DNA of 64,000 nucleotides from Symsagittifera roscoffensis (Eukaryota > Xenacoelomorpha > Acoela > Convolutidae): positions 52,444,233 through 52,508,232 of the forward strand of contig NC_087067.1 in the NCBI RefSeq assembly GCF_963678635.1, read 5' to 3'. A program made the position numbers and the translations under genes. Each line of letters opens with the position of its first letter. Position 1 is the first letter of the stretch. Shown one piece after another: positions 35,840 through 48,887 of the stretch. The notes beneath the pieces are model-generated. The model ran no database searches and had not been told where the DNA came from. It worked only from the letters and a program-made list of their open reading frames with translations.

Positions 35840-36517
35840 ACACCAAAAACTTGATGACGACCCAACTGTTCTTCGTCATTTCATTTGGGAACGCGGTGTT
35901 CCGGGTTGCTCCACTAGTTGATCAGTTCAAACGCCAGGTAGATCAATCGATATAAAGTTTTAAATTCTTCCAAAGGGATTTATTTATCAAAATAGAAACC
36001 GAAGTGGAATGAATCACATGTAATCTATTTCGTTTCCTATAGATTAGCATCATAAATCTGGAACAACCGAAGCTCTGTTTTGCACGTAAGGTTGAGAGGC
36101 CTATGCCTTTGTCTACCAACCATACGTTCGAGATGGAAAAGCTGAAGAAGCAAGCTTCAGAAGTTCACCAGAAATTGGACGGATACACATACGAAGAGGT
36201 TCTGTTGGCAGTGCGATCCCGACAAGATTCTCAACGTTACGTTCGCCAAGTGCAGCGCACAGATCTTCGTTCAGCAGATGACGACTTCCCCTGAGCTGTC
36301 AAGTAAAGTTACAAACTTTTACTCAAAGCAGAAGTGGGCAACCCATGACCTGAAGAAGGGGGTTGAGCATTGGGCGAAGCTGCTCAATGATGGATCAAAG
36401 AGAAAGTTTCAGCCGCTTGAGAAAACCACAAGCCTGAAACATACCGCCAACGAATTTGAGAGCTTTCTATATGAGGTTCAGGAAGAGTTGCAGAGTCGTG
36501 CATTGACCCAGAGCTGA
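35840..36517 (+). CDS. Two exons, possible Sir2-like C-terminal piece
   Basis: The first exon ends at 35937 (CGCCAG|GTAGAT) and reads TTQLFFVISFGNAVFRVAPL followed by VDQFKRQ. The second starts at 36043 (TTTCCTATAG) with ISIINLEQPKL. Together these resemble the sirtuin region where a GTSLxVxPxAxLV segment is followed by a strand ending in IINxEP. The GTS itself is not present, so the match is suggestive only. The second exon continues with a helical, Lys-rich region to a stop at 36517. It needs one frame change near 36215, where YEEVLLAVR in one frame meets DPDKILNVTFAK in another, consistent with a 1-base loss. Alternative: an unrelated helical protein. Confidence 0.3.
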
Positions 36518-36646
36518 GTCGGCATGTGTGATGTAATAATTGCCGTCTTTGAAAGAGGTACTTTTGACTTTTAATGACTCAATAAAAATATCGTACTAAT
36601 GAATTTTCATTTTTTTGAATCAGTAATTTTTACTTTTTTGTACTAG

Positions 36647-37037
36647 GATTGATTGATTTGCAATCGTTCAAGAAAGATGACGTGTTGGTGGACTACCACG
36701 GCAAAGTAGTCACCTACATCAATGCTGACCAGTACTGCCTCCAACCAGGAGTTCTAAGTGAATACGTATTGCATATTGCGGGTCCTCCTAGACGATTGAT
36801 CGACGCTTCAAATGAGGAGTGCCCGTTACATAAATGGAACGTTTGCCTGGGTCGTTTAGCGAATCACGCCACTCAGAAGAAAAACGAGGCCAATATGAAG
36901 ATGGTAGAAGTTGTACTTTCCAGCATAGGTGAAAAATAGTTATCCTAAAAGCCAGGAAAGACATTGTACCTTTCGAGCAACTGCGTTTTGACTATGGAGA
37001 CAAAGTTGCTCAAGCCTTGTTTGACGAGAGCAGTTGA
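36647..37037 (+). pseudogene. SET-domain exon (lysine methyltransferase-like), one frameshift
   Basis: After an acceptor (TTTTTTGTACTAG), the frame reads DDVLVDYHGKVVTYI, then QYCLQPGV and RRLIDASNEECPLHKWNVCL, then GRLANHA, and after one frame change ILKARKDIVPFEQLRFDYGD with a stop at 37037. These match successive motifs of the SET domain (GDxVxEYxGxLI, xxxIDAxxxGNxxRxxNHS, and the final GEELxYDYGD), with a KMT5A/PR-Set7-like feel. The NHS is altered to NHA. The frame change lies in a run of five A's (GAAAAAT near 36932), where one more A would restore the frame. A sequencing or polishing error is therefore a real possibility. In intact relatives the domain transfers methyl groups from SAM to histone lysines. 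Confidence 0.6.
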
Positions 37038-37659
37038 ATATAATTTGGGTATTCTACAAAACTTTTAACTCGTTTCGTTCGAGGAACGTTTTATCAGTTT
37101 TCGAATCAATTTAGAAATTATAAGAGTTTGCGTTTGAGTTCATGATTTTATATTTTAAACCTGTTCAAACTTATATGAAAGCACTATTAAAAAGTGAATG
37201 AGCGAAAATTTAAAAATCCAAATGGCCGTTTTTGATCAAATGTTTAAATTTTAAAAGGGTATATCCACGAACTTACTTAAATAATGATCTAAGATTTGCT
37301 CGTGGATTCCTCAGGCAATGGTTAGGGATTTGTTCGTAATTTCCGCATTCGTTCTTCTAGCTAGCCATTGCTTAAGCTGGTTATTGCTGGACATCTCACT
37401 TACAATCTGCGGCATCCGCTAACAGTTTGTGGAACCAATAAAACAAACTGTCGCGCTCTGATACAATAATTTATTAGTAAAGACTTCGTGAGATCATATA
37501 AAGTCATTCCCGCCCAAAAATGGTACAAGGCGATTGATCGACGCTTCAATTAAGGAGTGCCCTTATCAGTTTTTGAATCAATTTTTTTACCGGCTTACTA
37601 AGAAATTGAGAGAATAACATGATTAAGAAATACAAACGTCTAATCTAAAGCAACATTGA

Positions 37660-39970
37660 CCGATGGAAGCTTAAACCTTATTTCGATAGCTTCAAGTTCG
37701 AATCTATGGCTGCTACGAATCAATTCGAATCTACATTCTAGGGCGTTTACGAACTAATTCGGAATATGTCATTGTTTTAAATTTGAAACTACGATTATTT
37801 GTCGCTGTTAATCCATCCTATAATGAAAATGGAATCCGTTCTTACAATAACCGCTAATACATAGAATTTAGTTGTGCCGAGTTGAACCAAAATCAACAAC
37901 ATTGTTATTTTTTTGTCCCTAAGCTTTTTGTTAAATTATTAGGCAATTTAACAAATCAAATTTTTTGGTTTGACAATTTAAATTGGTTGTGTTAAACCGC
38001 TAGCGTGACTGTTTTTGACACGGCTACAAAGATTTGATCGGATATGTCGATAAATAATTATGACATATAGGAAAACTAAATTTAAAAATCGAAATGGCCG
38101 TTTTGAATCAAATGTTTAAAACCTAAAAGGTCCAAATTAAAGAAGGTTGGTTTAAGAAAATGGATCCTACAAAATGAATAAAAGTAAGTAATCTAGAAAA
38201 AAAGGTCAGTAAAACCCATATATTTTCCTGAGATGCAGGAAATTTTTAAAATATAAATGTAACAATCTGTTTACCCAACGGGTCCTCTGATCAATCGTGT
38301 GGCTCCCAACTCTTTGCCCGGCGGTCTGATATGATTGACGTCCCCAGACCTAAACCATTATCAATAGAGATCAAAAGGTCCCCAGAAAGCGTCCAAAGGG
38401 CCGGCGAAGTCTAAATTAAGGTCTTCGTGAATAAACAACAGTTCCGGTAGTTTGCTCATGTGCTTCAATCCCACTAGGTTGAATCTACCACGAGGTCGAA
38501 TGTCAAATTCCATAGGGATCAACTGTGAAAGTTGACCTTAAACTTCGGCATAGGCTATAATTTGACGTTTGTTCTTTTTATGAAAAGTTGACGTTAAACC
38601 TTTTTTTAAGCTTCAGATTTGAATCAATGGCTGCTACGAATCGATTGGAATATACTTTCTAGGGCGTTTACGAATTAATTGGGAGTATGACATAACTTTA
38701 AATTTAAAACTACGATTAGTTGTCACTGTTAATCCATCCTATAATGCAAATGGAATCAGTTCTTACAATAACAGCTGATACATAAAATTTAGTTTAGCCG
38801 AGTTGAACCAAAATCAACAACATAGTTAAATTATTTTGTCCCTGGGCATTTTGTTAAAGTACTATGCTTTTCAACAAGTCGAATTGCTTGGTTTGACAGT
38901 TTAAATTAATTGTGTGAAACCGCGGACGTGACTGTTTTTGACACGGCTACAAAGGTTTGCTGGGATATGTCGACAAATAAATATGACACATAGGAAAACT
39001 AAATTCAAAAATCAAAATGGCCGTTTTCAATCAAATGTTTAAACGCTAAAGGATTTAAAATTTAAAAAGTTGGTTAAAAAGTGGATTCAATAAAATGAAA
39101 AAAAAGAGGTGATCTAAATAAAAGGTCTGTAACACCCATATGTTTTCCTGGGATGCAGGAAATTTCAAAATTTAAAGGTTACAAAGTATTTACCCAACGG
39201 GTCCTCTGCTCAATCGAGTGGCTCCGAACTCTTTGCCAGGCGGTCTGATATGATTGACGTCTCTTGACCTAAACCATTATCAATAGAGATCACAAGGTCC
39301 CCAGAAAGCGTCTAAAGGGCCGGCGAAGTCTAAATTAAACTCTTCCTTAACGAATGACAGTTCCGGTAGTTTGCTCAAATGCTCCGATCCCCCGAGGTTG
39401 AATCTACCACGAGGTCAAATGTCAACTTCCATAGGGATCAATTGTGAAATTTGACCTTAAACTTCGGCATAGACTATAATTTGATGTTTGATCTTTTTAT
39501 GAAAATTTGACGTTAAACCTTATTTTAACATTTCAAATTTGAATCTATGGCTGCAACGAATCAATTCGAGTTTACATTCTAGGGTGTTTACGAATTAATT
39601 GGGAGTATGCCATAAACTTAAATTTAAAATTACGTTTAGTTGTCACTGTTAATCCATCCTATAATGAAAATGGAATCAGATCTTACAATAACAGCTAATA
39701 CATAAAATTTAGTTTAGCCGAGTTGAGCCAAAATCAATAAAATTGGTAAATTTTTTTTGTCCCTGGGCGTGTTGTTAAAGTATTATGCAATTCAACAAAT
39801 CGAAGTGCTTGGTTTGACGGTTTAAAATAGTTGCATTAAACCGCGGGCGTGACTGTTTTTGACACAGCTACAAAGGTTTGCTGGGATATGTCGATAATCA
39901 AATATGACACATAGGAAAACTAAATTCAAAAATCAAAATGGCCGTTTTCAATCAAATGTTTGAAGTCTTA
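37660..39970. repeat. 920-bp tandem satellite, about 2.5 copies
   Basis: The landmark GAATCTATGGCTGCTACGAA occurs at 37701, 38622 and 39542 (spacing 921 and 920). Each unit also contains GGTTTGACAGTTTAAATT, GTGACTGTTTTTGACACGGC, CCCAACGGGTCCTCTG and CCAAAGGGCCGGCGAAGTC. The units differ by about 10%. No open frame is conserved. The second and third units are repeated again within the right arm of the segmental duplication (42.9-44.5 kb). Confidence 0.8.
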
Positions 39971-42890
39971 AAGTACATATCCACGTTGTTCTTACCATAT
40001 ATTCATTGCTCAATGCTGCTGGGTTATCAAATTACGGATTTACAAATCAAAACGGCTATTTCAATCAAATATTTAAACTGATAATTAATTTCTAAAATGG
40101 TATATCCAGGAACTTGATTAAGTAATGATTTAAGAGCTGTTGGTGGATTCCAGGCTGGTTATTTCTGGATATCTCACTTACAAGCTGCGGAATCCCTAAC
40201 AGTTTGTGGAGTCAATAAAAACAATATGTCGCACTCTAATATAATTTTTTATTAGTAGTAAATTTTACGGGAGATCATATAAAACAGCTACTTGGGTCCC
40301 CCTCAATTTTTCCAGAGGGGAGAATTAACGGGCATTATGCTGAGGGTACCATCTGAGAGCCACCGAGACTCATTGTCGCCCGAAAACTGTACAAGTATAA
40401 TACTAAGATCCACGAAAGGCGCCCCGCAAAAACAAGTATAACAAATAAACTATAATCAGCGTTTTCATATAAAAGGCCAATAAACTATAAAATGAGTTCT
40501 TGTATGCGGAATCTGCTTGCAACTAACGAACTGCACAGATTGGTTTCGTAATTATTTTGATTTTAAGGGCCTAACTATCATAGTTGTACCCAAAACAATT
40601 CACTTGTATAATTGTGGATCTTTTTTAAATTATTATCGCCACTCTGGTATCTGTAACGAATCTATACCGATATAAAAATCAGAATGCTTTTTTCGCAATG
40701 TTTTGATACTCAGAAATATAATGTGTCGTATCCTTATTGCAAAAGGGGGTAACTAGTTAACAAGATTATTTAATGTTAATTATAATGAGTAGCCGAAGTG
40801 ACCAGATGGTATTCGTGTACGTAAACGTTTCCTATGGCCAAAAACTAGCCATGGCCATATGGCTCGTATACGTTGCCTATGGTTGTTGTTGGTAGTGGTA
40901 GCCTTATAAACCTTCGTTCCGTTTGTTTCGGTTAAAAGTGGTTTCGTCTCGTCCCTCGTCGAGTGTTATTGGCCCCCGACGGGATATGTAGGGCATACCA
41001 CAAGCGTGGTTTACTTGAACGTTGTTTTAACACTGGACTCGTCGAAACTGATCTCTCGTTTTGTTGTGATGTTGTGAGGTCAGCATCCTCCGTCAAGCTA
41101 ATTAATTATTTCAATTTTAATTACTTACGTTCCATCGTACTATGTGAGTTGATTTTGTTCAGCTACACGAAGGGGTTACCTGGAGTTCAGTATTTGGAAT
41201 CTGCGACAATTTTTCAGTTCTATGTTTCCTTAAAGCTACGATTGCAGAAACCTTACCTTCACCGCCAGTTTGACAAAGCTCCATCAAAAGTGGCCGCTTG
41301 TCTTTGACGTAAATAGCTGAAAAATGACTCCCCGGATGTAGCTGGTAAGATGTCTGATCAATAACTGAACCACAGTAAAGAGAGTCAACTAAGTATTCTA
41401 GCTTCAAAAAATTGAAATAACTACCCGCAAAATTACGGAACTGGATGGATGCAGGTGACAGTTTTTTTGTCAGCTCTTCCGTTTGGTTTAGTTCTCGGTG
41501 CTTTAAGACTTGGAGTGGGTTCTATTTATAATGATTAACTATTTGCTCTTAAATTCCGCACTGGCTTTTGTTCGTAGGCAGAAAAATTTTGCGCTCTGCT
41601 CCATTTGACAAATATTTTTTATTGGAAGATACAGTACTGCGTGGACCCAAAGTGCCTTATTTAGTTAAGGGGCAAATAAAGTTAACCATATTGACTTTTT
41701 ATAACATATAAGCGATGCCGAGACAAATAATCCTGAGAATTTTTTTTCTAAAATAAATCAAATATAAAGTATCTGAAACAAAATGTACTTACCTGCGAAA
41801 CAGAAAACGCTGAGAGTCGACTGTACGCTAATTTCGACATCCAAGAGTCTGAATGCGAGCCTAGTTACCTCCACACCCCCAAACTAAGAGCTGTCTGCCC
41901 AGATATCCACGCTTAATCCGTGAAGTGCCGTAATTTTCAGTGAAAGAAACGCAACTGCTTTGACGCAAGAAACTAGTTAACTTCGAAATCCAGAAAAAGT
42001 TTTCTCGGCTTACAGAAGTTTGTAAAGTGAACCACTTTTTTGGCGGTTGCTCGACGAATGTGTATACGAGAAAGGACGAATGATTTGAAGCCTGTAATTT
42101 CAAGCCGAGATCGTGTTGATATTATTGTCAACGTTTCCAGTTTTTGTCGCTATAGTCAAATCTTACTTGAAATCTTCCGAAGATCCCCGTTTCTTAAATA
42201 AGCGAGTAATCACAAAACTGGTGGAAAAAGTAAATCTACTTTTTTTGCGACCACCCGTACCCCGTTTTATTCTATGGGAACCTTTTTTAGCTACTTCCAT
42301 TTGTCCTTGGAGGCTAACTCTATGGCATCGAACATAAAACAGAACTTGGCGCGAACACGTATCGAGTTCTTTTGATGTGCGCCATTCATGTAGTTTGTTC
42401 AGACCTCTCTTCCCAGTAGACTTGCAAGAAATTACATGCTTCGAAAGTTGAATATGATGTTGCCTGTACAAGGATGCGGTTGCTGAACTTCTTGATGGTT
42501 CTGGGGGTGATGGAAGAGGTAATGGTTGTGAGGTTGCTGATTCTGTTGATATCGGGGTTTTTGATGAGGTTTCTAACTGTTCTAAGGGCAAAGGCGATCT
42601 GTTTTGATGGTTTATAACACTAAAAAGTGAATAATCGGGTAGCATTGTATCTGAAAAGAGAAACTTTACCATGTTTCTTCATTTTTTGTTCCACGGTATT
42701 TCCTTGAAGCCCCGTAGAGTAAACATCTGCATGACTCCTGCTGCTACTGCAATCGAATGACTGCGTAACCGTGGTATTGCTAATTTTTGTGCAAGATCGT
42801 CGACTTCCAATGTAGTTTCATCGACCATTTCTGAAACTAGTCTTTGCACCGTTCGATATTTGTTTGCTAGTTCTTTTGCTGCTATTTCGT
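38341..42890. repeat. Segmental duplication, left copy (4,550 bp)
   Basis: This copy is nearly identical to 42891-48887 (offset 4,550 bp up to 41489, then 5,997 bp). Only a few base differences were spotted in more than 4 kb, such as GATATGTAGGG versus GATATGCAGGG near 40988 and 45538. The copies are directly head-to-tail. The left edge (TGACGTC|CCCAG), the junction (ATTTCGTC|CCCAG) and the right edge (ATTTCGTC|AAGAATG) share CGTC, a 4-base microhomology. Confidence 0.9.
40932..42890 (-). pseudogene. Truncated left copy of the uncharacterised multi-exon gene
   Basis: This is the same minus-strand gene as at 45482-49014, but cut at its 5' end by the duplication junction (after the codons for DEIAAK) and missing the 1,447 bp present at 46040-47486 in the right copy. 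It keeps the 3' terminal exon (40932-41097), the 21-nt exon candidate and the exon around 41290-41489, plus the Pro/Ser-rich and basic region at 42163-42672. Without promoter, first exon and middle exons it is very unlikely to be functional. Confidence 0.55.
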
Positions 42891-45800
42891 CCCCAGACCT
42901 AAACCATTATCAATAGAGATCAAAAGGTCCCCAGAAAGCGTCCAAAGGGCCGGCGAAGTCTAAATTAAGGTCTTCGTGAATAAACAACAGTTCCGGTAGT
43001 TTGCTCATGTGCTTCAATCCCACTAGGTTGAATCTACCACGAGGTCGAATGTCAAATTCCATAGGGATCAACTGTGAAAGTTGACCTTAAACTTCGGCAT
43101 AGGCTATAATTTGACGTTTGTTCTTTTTATGAAAAGTTGACGTTAAACCTTTTTTTAAGCTTCAGATTTGAATCAATGGCTGCTACGAATCGATTGGAAT
43201 ATACTTTCTAGGGCGTTTACGAATTAATTGGGAGTATGACATAACTTTAAATTTAAAACTACGATTAGTTGTCACTGTTAATCCATCCTATAATGCAAAT
43301 GGAATCAGTTCTTACAATAACAGCTGATACATAAAATTTAGTTTAGCCGAGTTGAACCAAAATCAACAACATAGTTAAATTATTTTGTCCCTGGGCATTT
43401 TGTTAAAGTACTATGCTTTTCAACAAGTCGAATTGCTTGGTTTGACAGTTTAAATTAATTGTGTGAAACCGCGGACGTGACTGTTTTTGACACGGCTACA
43501 AAGGTTTGCTGGGATATGTCGACAAATAAATATGACACATAGGAAAACTAAATTCAAAAATCAAAATGGCCGTTTTCAATCAAATGTTTAAACGCTAAAG
43601 GATTTAAAATTTAAAAAGTTGGTTAAAAAGTGGATTCAATAAAATGAAAAAAAAAGAGGTGATCTAAATAAAAGGTCTGTAACACCCATATGTTTTCCTG
43701 GGATGCAGGAAATTTCAAAATTTAAAGGTTACAAAATATTTACCCAACGGGTCCTCTGCTCAATCGAGTGGCTCCGAACTCTTTGCCAGGCGGTCTGATA
43801 TGATTGACGTCTCTTGACCTAAACCATTATCAATAGAGATCACAAGGTCCCCAGAAAGCGTCTAAAGGGCCGGCGAAGTCTAAATTAAACTCTTCCTTAA
43901 CGAATGACAGTTCCGGTAGTTTGCTCAAATGCTCCGATCCCCCGAGGTTGAATCTACCACGAGGTCAAATGTCAACTTCCATAGGGATCAATTGTGAAAT
44001 TTGACCTTAAACTTCGGCATAGACTATAATTTGATGTTTGATCTTTTTATGAAAATTTGACGTTAAACCTTATTTTAACATTTCAAATTTGAATCTATGG
44101 CTGCAACGAATCAATTCGAGTTTACATTCTAGGGTGTTTACGAATTAATTGGGAGTATGCCATAAACTTAAATTTAAAATTACGTTTAGTTGTCACTGTT
44201 AATCCATCCTATAATGAAAATGGAATCAGATCTTACAATAACAGCTAATACATAAAATTTAGTTTAGCCGAGTTGAGCCAAAATCAATAAAATTGGTAAA
44301 TTTTTTTTGTCCCTGGGCGTGTTGTTAAAGTATTATGCAATTCAACAAATCGAAGTGCTTGGTTTGACGGTTTAAAATAGTTGCATTAAACCGCGGGCGT
44401 GACTGTTTTTGACACAGCTACAAAGGTTTGCTGGGATATGTCGATAATCAAATATGACACATAGGAAAATTAAATTCAAAAATCAAAATGGCCGTTTTCA
44501 ATCAAATGTTTGAAGTCTTAAAGTACATATCCACGTTGTTCTTACCATATATTCATTGCTCAATGCTGCTGGGTTATCAAATTACGGATTTACAAATCAA
44601 AACGGCTATTTCAATCAAATATTTAAACTGATAATTAATTTCTAAAATGGTATATCCAGGAACTTGATTAAGTAATGATTTAAGAGCTGTTGGTGGATTC
44701 CAGGCTGGTTATTTCTGGATATCTCACTTACAAGCTGCGGAATCTCTAACAGTTTGTGGAGTCAATAAAAACAATATGTCGCACTCTAATATAATTTTTT
44801 ATTAGTAGTAAATTTTACGGGAGATCATATAAAACAGCTACTTGGGTCCCCCTCAATTTTTCCAGAGGGGAGAATTAACGGGCATTATGCTGAGGGTACC
44901 ATCTGAGAGCCACCGAGACTCATTGTCGCCCGAAAACTGTACAAGTATAATACTAAGATCCACGAAAGGCGCCCCGCAAAAACAAGTATAACAAATAAAC
45001 TATAATCAGCGTTTTCATATAAAAGGCCAATAAACTATAAAATGAGTTCTTGTATGCGGAATCTGCTTGCAACTAACGAACTGCACAGATTGGTTTCGTA
45101 ATTATTTTGATTTTAAGGGCCTAACTATCATAGTTGTACCCAAAACAATTCACTTGTATAATTGTGGATCTTTTTTAAATTATTATCGCCACTCTGGTAT
45201 CTGTAACGAATCTATACCGATATAAAAATCAGAATGCTTTTTTCGCAATGTTTTGATACTCAGAAATATAATGTGTCGTATCCTTATTGCAAAAGGGGGT
45301 AACTAGTTAACAAGATTATTTAATGTTAATTATAATGAGTAGCCGAAGTGACCAGATGGTATTCGTGTACGTAAACGTTTCCTATGGCCAAAAACTAGCC
45401 ATGGCCATATGGCTCGTATACGTTGCCTATGGTTGTTGTTGGTAGTGGTAGCCTTATAAACCTTCGTTCCGTTTGTTTCGGTTAAAAGTGGTTTCGTCTC
45501 GTCCCTCGTCGAGTGTTATTGGCCCCCGACGGGATATGCAGGGCATACCACAAGCGTGGTTTACTTGAACGTTGTTTTAACACTGGACTCGTCGAAACTG
45601 ATCTCTCGTTTTGTTGTGATGTTGTGAGGTCAGCATCCTCCGTCAAGCTAATTAATTATTTCAATTTTAATTACTTACGTTCCATCGTACTATGTGAGTT
45701 GATTTTGTTCAGCTACACGAAGGGGTTACCTGGAGTTCAGTATTTGGAATCTGCGACAATTTTTCAGTTCTATGTTTCCTTAAAGCTACGATTGCAGAAA

Positions 45801-48800
45801 CCTTACCTTCACCGCCAGTTTGACAAAGCTCCATCAAAAGTGGCCGCTTGTCTTTGACGTAAATAGCTGAAAAATGACTCCCCGGATGTAGCTGGTAAGA
45901 TGTCTGATCAATAACTGAACCACAGTAAAGAGAGTCAACTAAGTATTCTAGCTTCAAAAAATTGAAATAACTACCCGCAAAATTACGGAACTGGATGGAT
46001 GCAGGTGACAGTTTTTTTGTCAGCTCTTCCGTTTGGTTTTTGCTCAGTATCACTACATTCCTCAGTATCAATAACTAGATGGACGCTTTTCACCGACGGC
46101 AGTTTTCGGAAATTCTAGAATTTTTTGACATATTTGTAAATAGGACGGGATAGCATTGGTTCCTCCCAAGACGTCTCCCGCATTGTTTAGAAAACTACAT
46201 GTGCACTTGCCAGATTTGGTGAACTTGCAGAATGAAAAAAAAATCATTTCGAGGAACAAGGGATCTTGGTTATGCAATTTTCTTCCGCCCTCGCATTGTC
46301 CTACTTTGGAAATCCGTGTTCGCATGGTGGTTGGATTTTTCGAGAGCTTCGCACAAATGTTCCCAGGAACTTCGTATTAAATCGCTCACCACAAGCTGTG
46401 GCGTTAGGTAAAGTTTAATTTGTAGGGCGTTAATCCTTGTTCTCCGAAGATTAGCCTCGAAATTTGATAGTAAATTTCAGCCCACTTATCGTTCTCTGAA
46501 GCGTTAAAATCACCTCTGGCTCTCAGTAGTTTCGTGCATTCATTCAAGCTCTTTCTCAAAAATTTACTGGCATCTTTGGTGGTGGTGCACCCGAGGGTTT
46601 TTCCAGGAACTTTTGAGATGAGACTCGGGTATAGGGCTTGTAGCAGTTTTACAGACTTAACGTACGGATCTGTATTTTCTTCAATTTCGGTGCTAGCCTC
46701 TTTCATTTTTTCCTTGTCAGCGATGACAGTCAGCGCACAGATTCCAGAAAGAGAGATTGCCCCTACTTTGCCAGCTTTGTCTGTTCCTCCTATCGAGACA
46801 GTGGTGAAAAGAAAAATAGCTTTTTGGCCCCCCGTCTGGTCAAATTTTTGTCAAAGCGCTGAATGCACACTTTTCGTGAGGATGCAAATCATCGGTTATT
46901 TTTTGTGCAATTTTACGAAGATCTGTTTCCACACATCTTGTAATCATGTGGGTGGCATATGGTCAACGCATCGAATGTCTTCGATGCTGACCAGTACGTC
47001 TTGGGTAACTCTTTTCGAAATGGCACATTCGGTTCAGTTCTGTTACCAGTATCTGACTCACAAGTTAGTGGACGGAAGTCCTTAATGTCATTTGACACAT
47101 ACAGTGGCAGCCACGAGACTGTTTCAGATGACTGCTCATTAGAGACACCAATAACCAGCCGCAACAAAAATGGTGAATCGCCACTAAAGGTCAGTTTTGC
47201 TCCTAACTGTCTTAGGGAATTCGTTTGGCTGTACAACCAACCCGATTCTTGGTTGTCAGCTGTAGTGGGATAAAAGTTGTACTTCGTAGCGTAACTGCTG
47301 TCTTTTCCACGGTACGCTGAAACACTTGTCGATTAAGCAAGGAAAAAACTACATATTCAGTTTTGCAGGCATGGACAGATACGATTTGAATTTGAGCAGA
47401 TATGATTTTCGGTGTTGAATTTCTACCTGGTTCCAAAAGAAAAGATCAATCCAAATGCTGATAAAAGAGGTACATTCATAAATTTGAGTTCTCGGTGCTT
47501 TAAGACTTGGAGTGGGTTCTATTTATAATGATTAACTATTTGCTCTTAAATTCCGCACTGGCTTTTGTTCGTAGGCAGAAAAATTTTGCGCTCTGCTCCA
47601 TTTGACAAATATTTTTTATTGGAAGATACAGTACTGCGTGGACCCAAAGTGCCTTATTTAGTTAAGGGGCAAATAAAGTTAACCATATTGACTTTTTATA
47701 ACATATAAGCGATGCCGAGACAAATAATCCTGAGAATTTTTTTTCTAAAATAAATCAAATATAAAGTATCTGAAACAAAATGTACTTACCTGCGAAACAG
47801 AAAACGCTGAGAGTCGACTGTACGCTAATTTCGACATCCAAGAGTCTGAATGCGAGCCTAGTTACCTCCACACCCCCAAACTAAGAGCTGTCTGCCCAGA
47901 TATCCACGCTTAATCCGTGAAGTGCCGTAATTTTCAGTGAAAGAAACGCAACTGCTTTGACGCAAGAAACTAGTTAACTTCGAAATCCAGAAAAAGTTTT
48001 CTCGGCTTACAGAAGTTTGTAAAGTGAACCACTTTTTTGGCGGTTGCTCGACGAATGTGTATACGAGAAAGGACGAATGATTTGAAGCCTGTAATTTCAA
48101 GCCGAGATCGTGTTGATATTATTGTCAACGTTTCCAGTTTTTGTCGCTATAGTCAAATCTTACTTGAAATCTTCCGAAGATCCCCGTTTCTTAAATAAGC
48201 GAGTAATCACAAAACTGGTGGAAAAAGTAAATCTACTTTTTTTGCGACCACCCGTACCCCGTTTTATTCTATGGGAACCTTTTTTAGCTACTTCCATTTG
48301 TCCTTGGAGGCTAACTCTATGGCATCGAACATAAAACAGAACTTGGCGCGAACACGTATCGAGTTCTTTTGATGTGCGCCATTCATGTAGTTTGTTCAGA
48401 CCTCTCTTCCCAGTAGACTTGCAAGAAATTACATGCTTCGAAAGTTGAATATGATGTTGCCTGTACAAGGATGCGGTTGCTGAACTTCTTGATGGTTCTG
48501 GGGGTGATGGAAGAGGTAATGGTTGTGAGGTTGCTGATTCTGTTGATATCGGGGTTTTTGATGAGGTTTCTAACTGTTCTAAGGGCAAAGGCGATCTGTT
48601 TTGATGGTTTATAACACTAAAAAGTGAATAATCGGGTAGCATTGTATCTGAAAAGAGAAACTTTACCATGTTTCTTCATTTTTTGTTCCACGGTATTTCC
48701 TTGAAGCCCCGTAGAGTAAACATCTGCATGACTCCTGCTGCTACTGCAATCGAATGACTGCGTAACCGTGGTATTGCTAATTTTTGTGCAAGATCGTCGA

Positions 48801-48887
48801 CTTCCAATGTAGTTTCATCGACCATTTCTGAAACTAGTCTTTGCACCGTTCGATATTTGTTTGCTAGTTCTTTTGCTGCTATTTCGT
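42891..48887. repeat. Segmental duplication, right copy (5,997 bp)
   Basis: This is the right-hand copy. It differs from the left one mainly by an extra 1,447 bp at 46040-47486. The extra segment has no target-site duplication or terminal repeats, and it contains minus-strand coding-like frames continuous with the flanking gene. Loss from the left copy is therefore simpler than insertion into the right copy. Confidence 0.9.

Noticed and set aside
36934-36946. Mini-intron (GTGAAAAATAG) in the SET exon
   Set aside because: Eleven bases is far too short for splicing in an animal. A one-base change in the A run explains the frame better.
40963-41307. Plus-strand 114-codon frame (and its copy at 45513-45857)
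   Set aside because: The minus strand here has better evidence: a terminal exon with acceptor and stop (40932-41097), a 21-nt exon with GT/AG signals, and an exon with a GTAAGG donor. The identical second copy merely reflects the segmental duplication.
46534-47085. Plus-strand 183-codon frame
   Set aside because: It overlaps minus-strand frames that continue into the flanking minus-strand gene and has no domain of its own. Strand choice is by context and is not certain.
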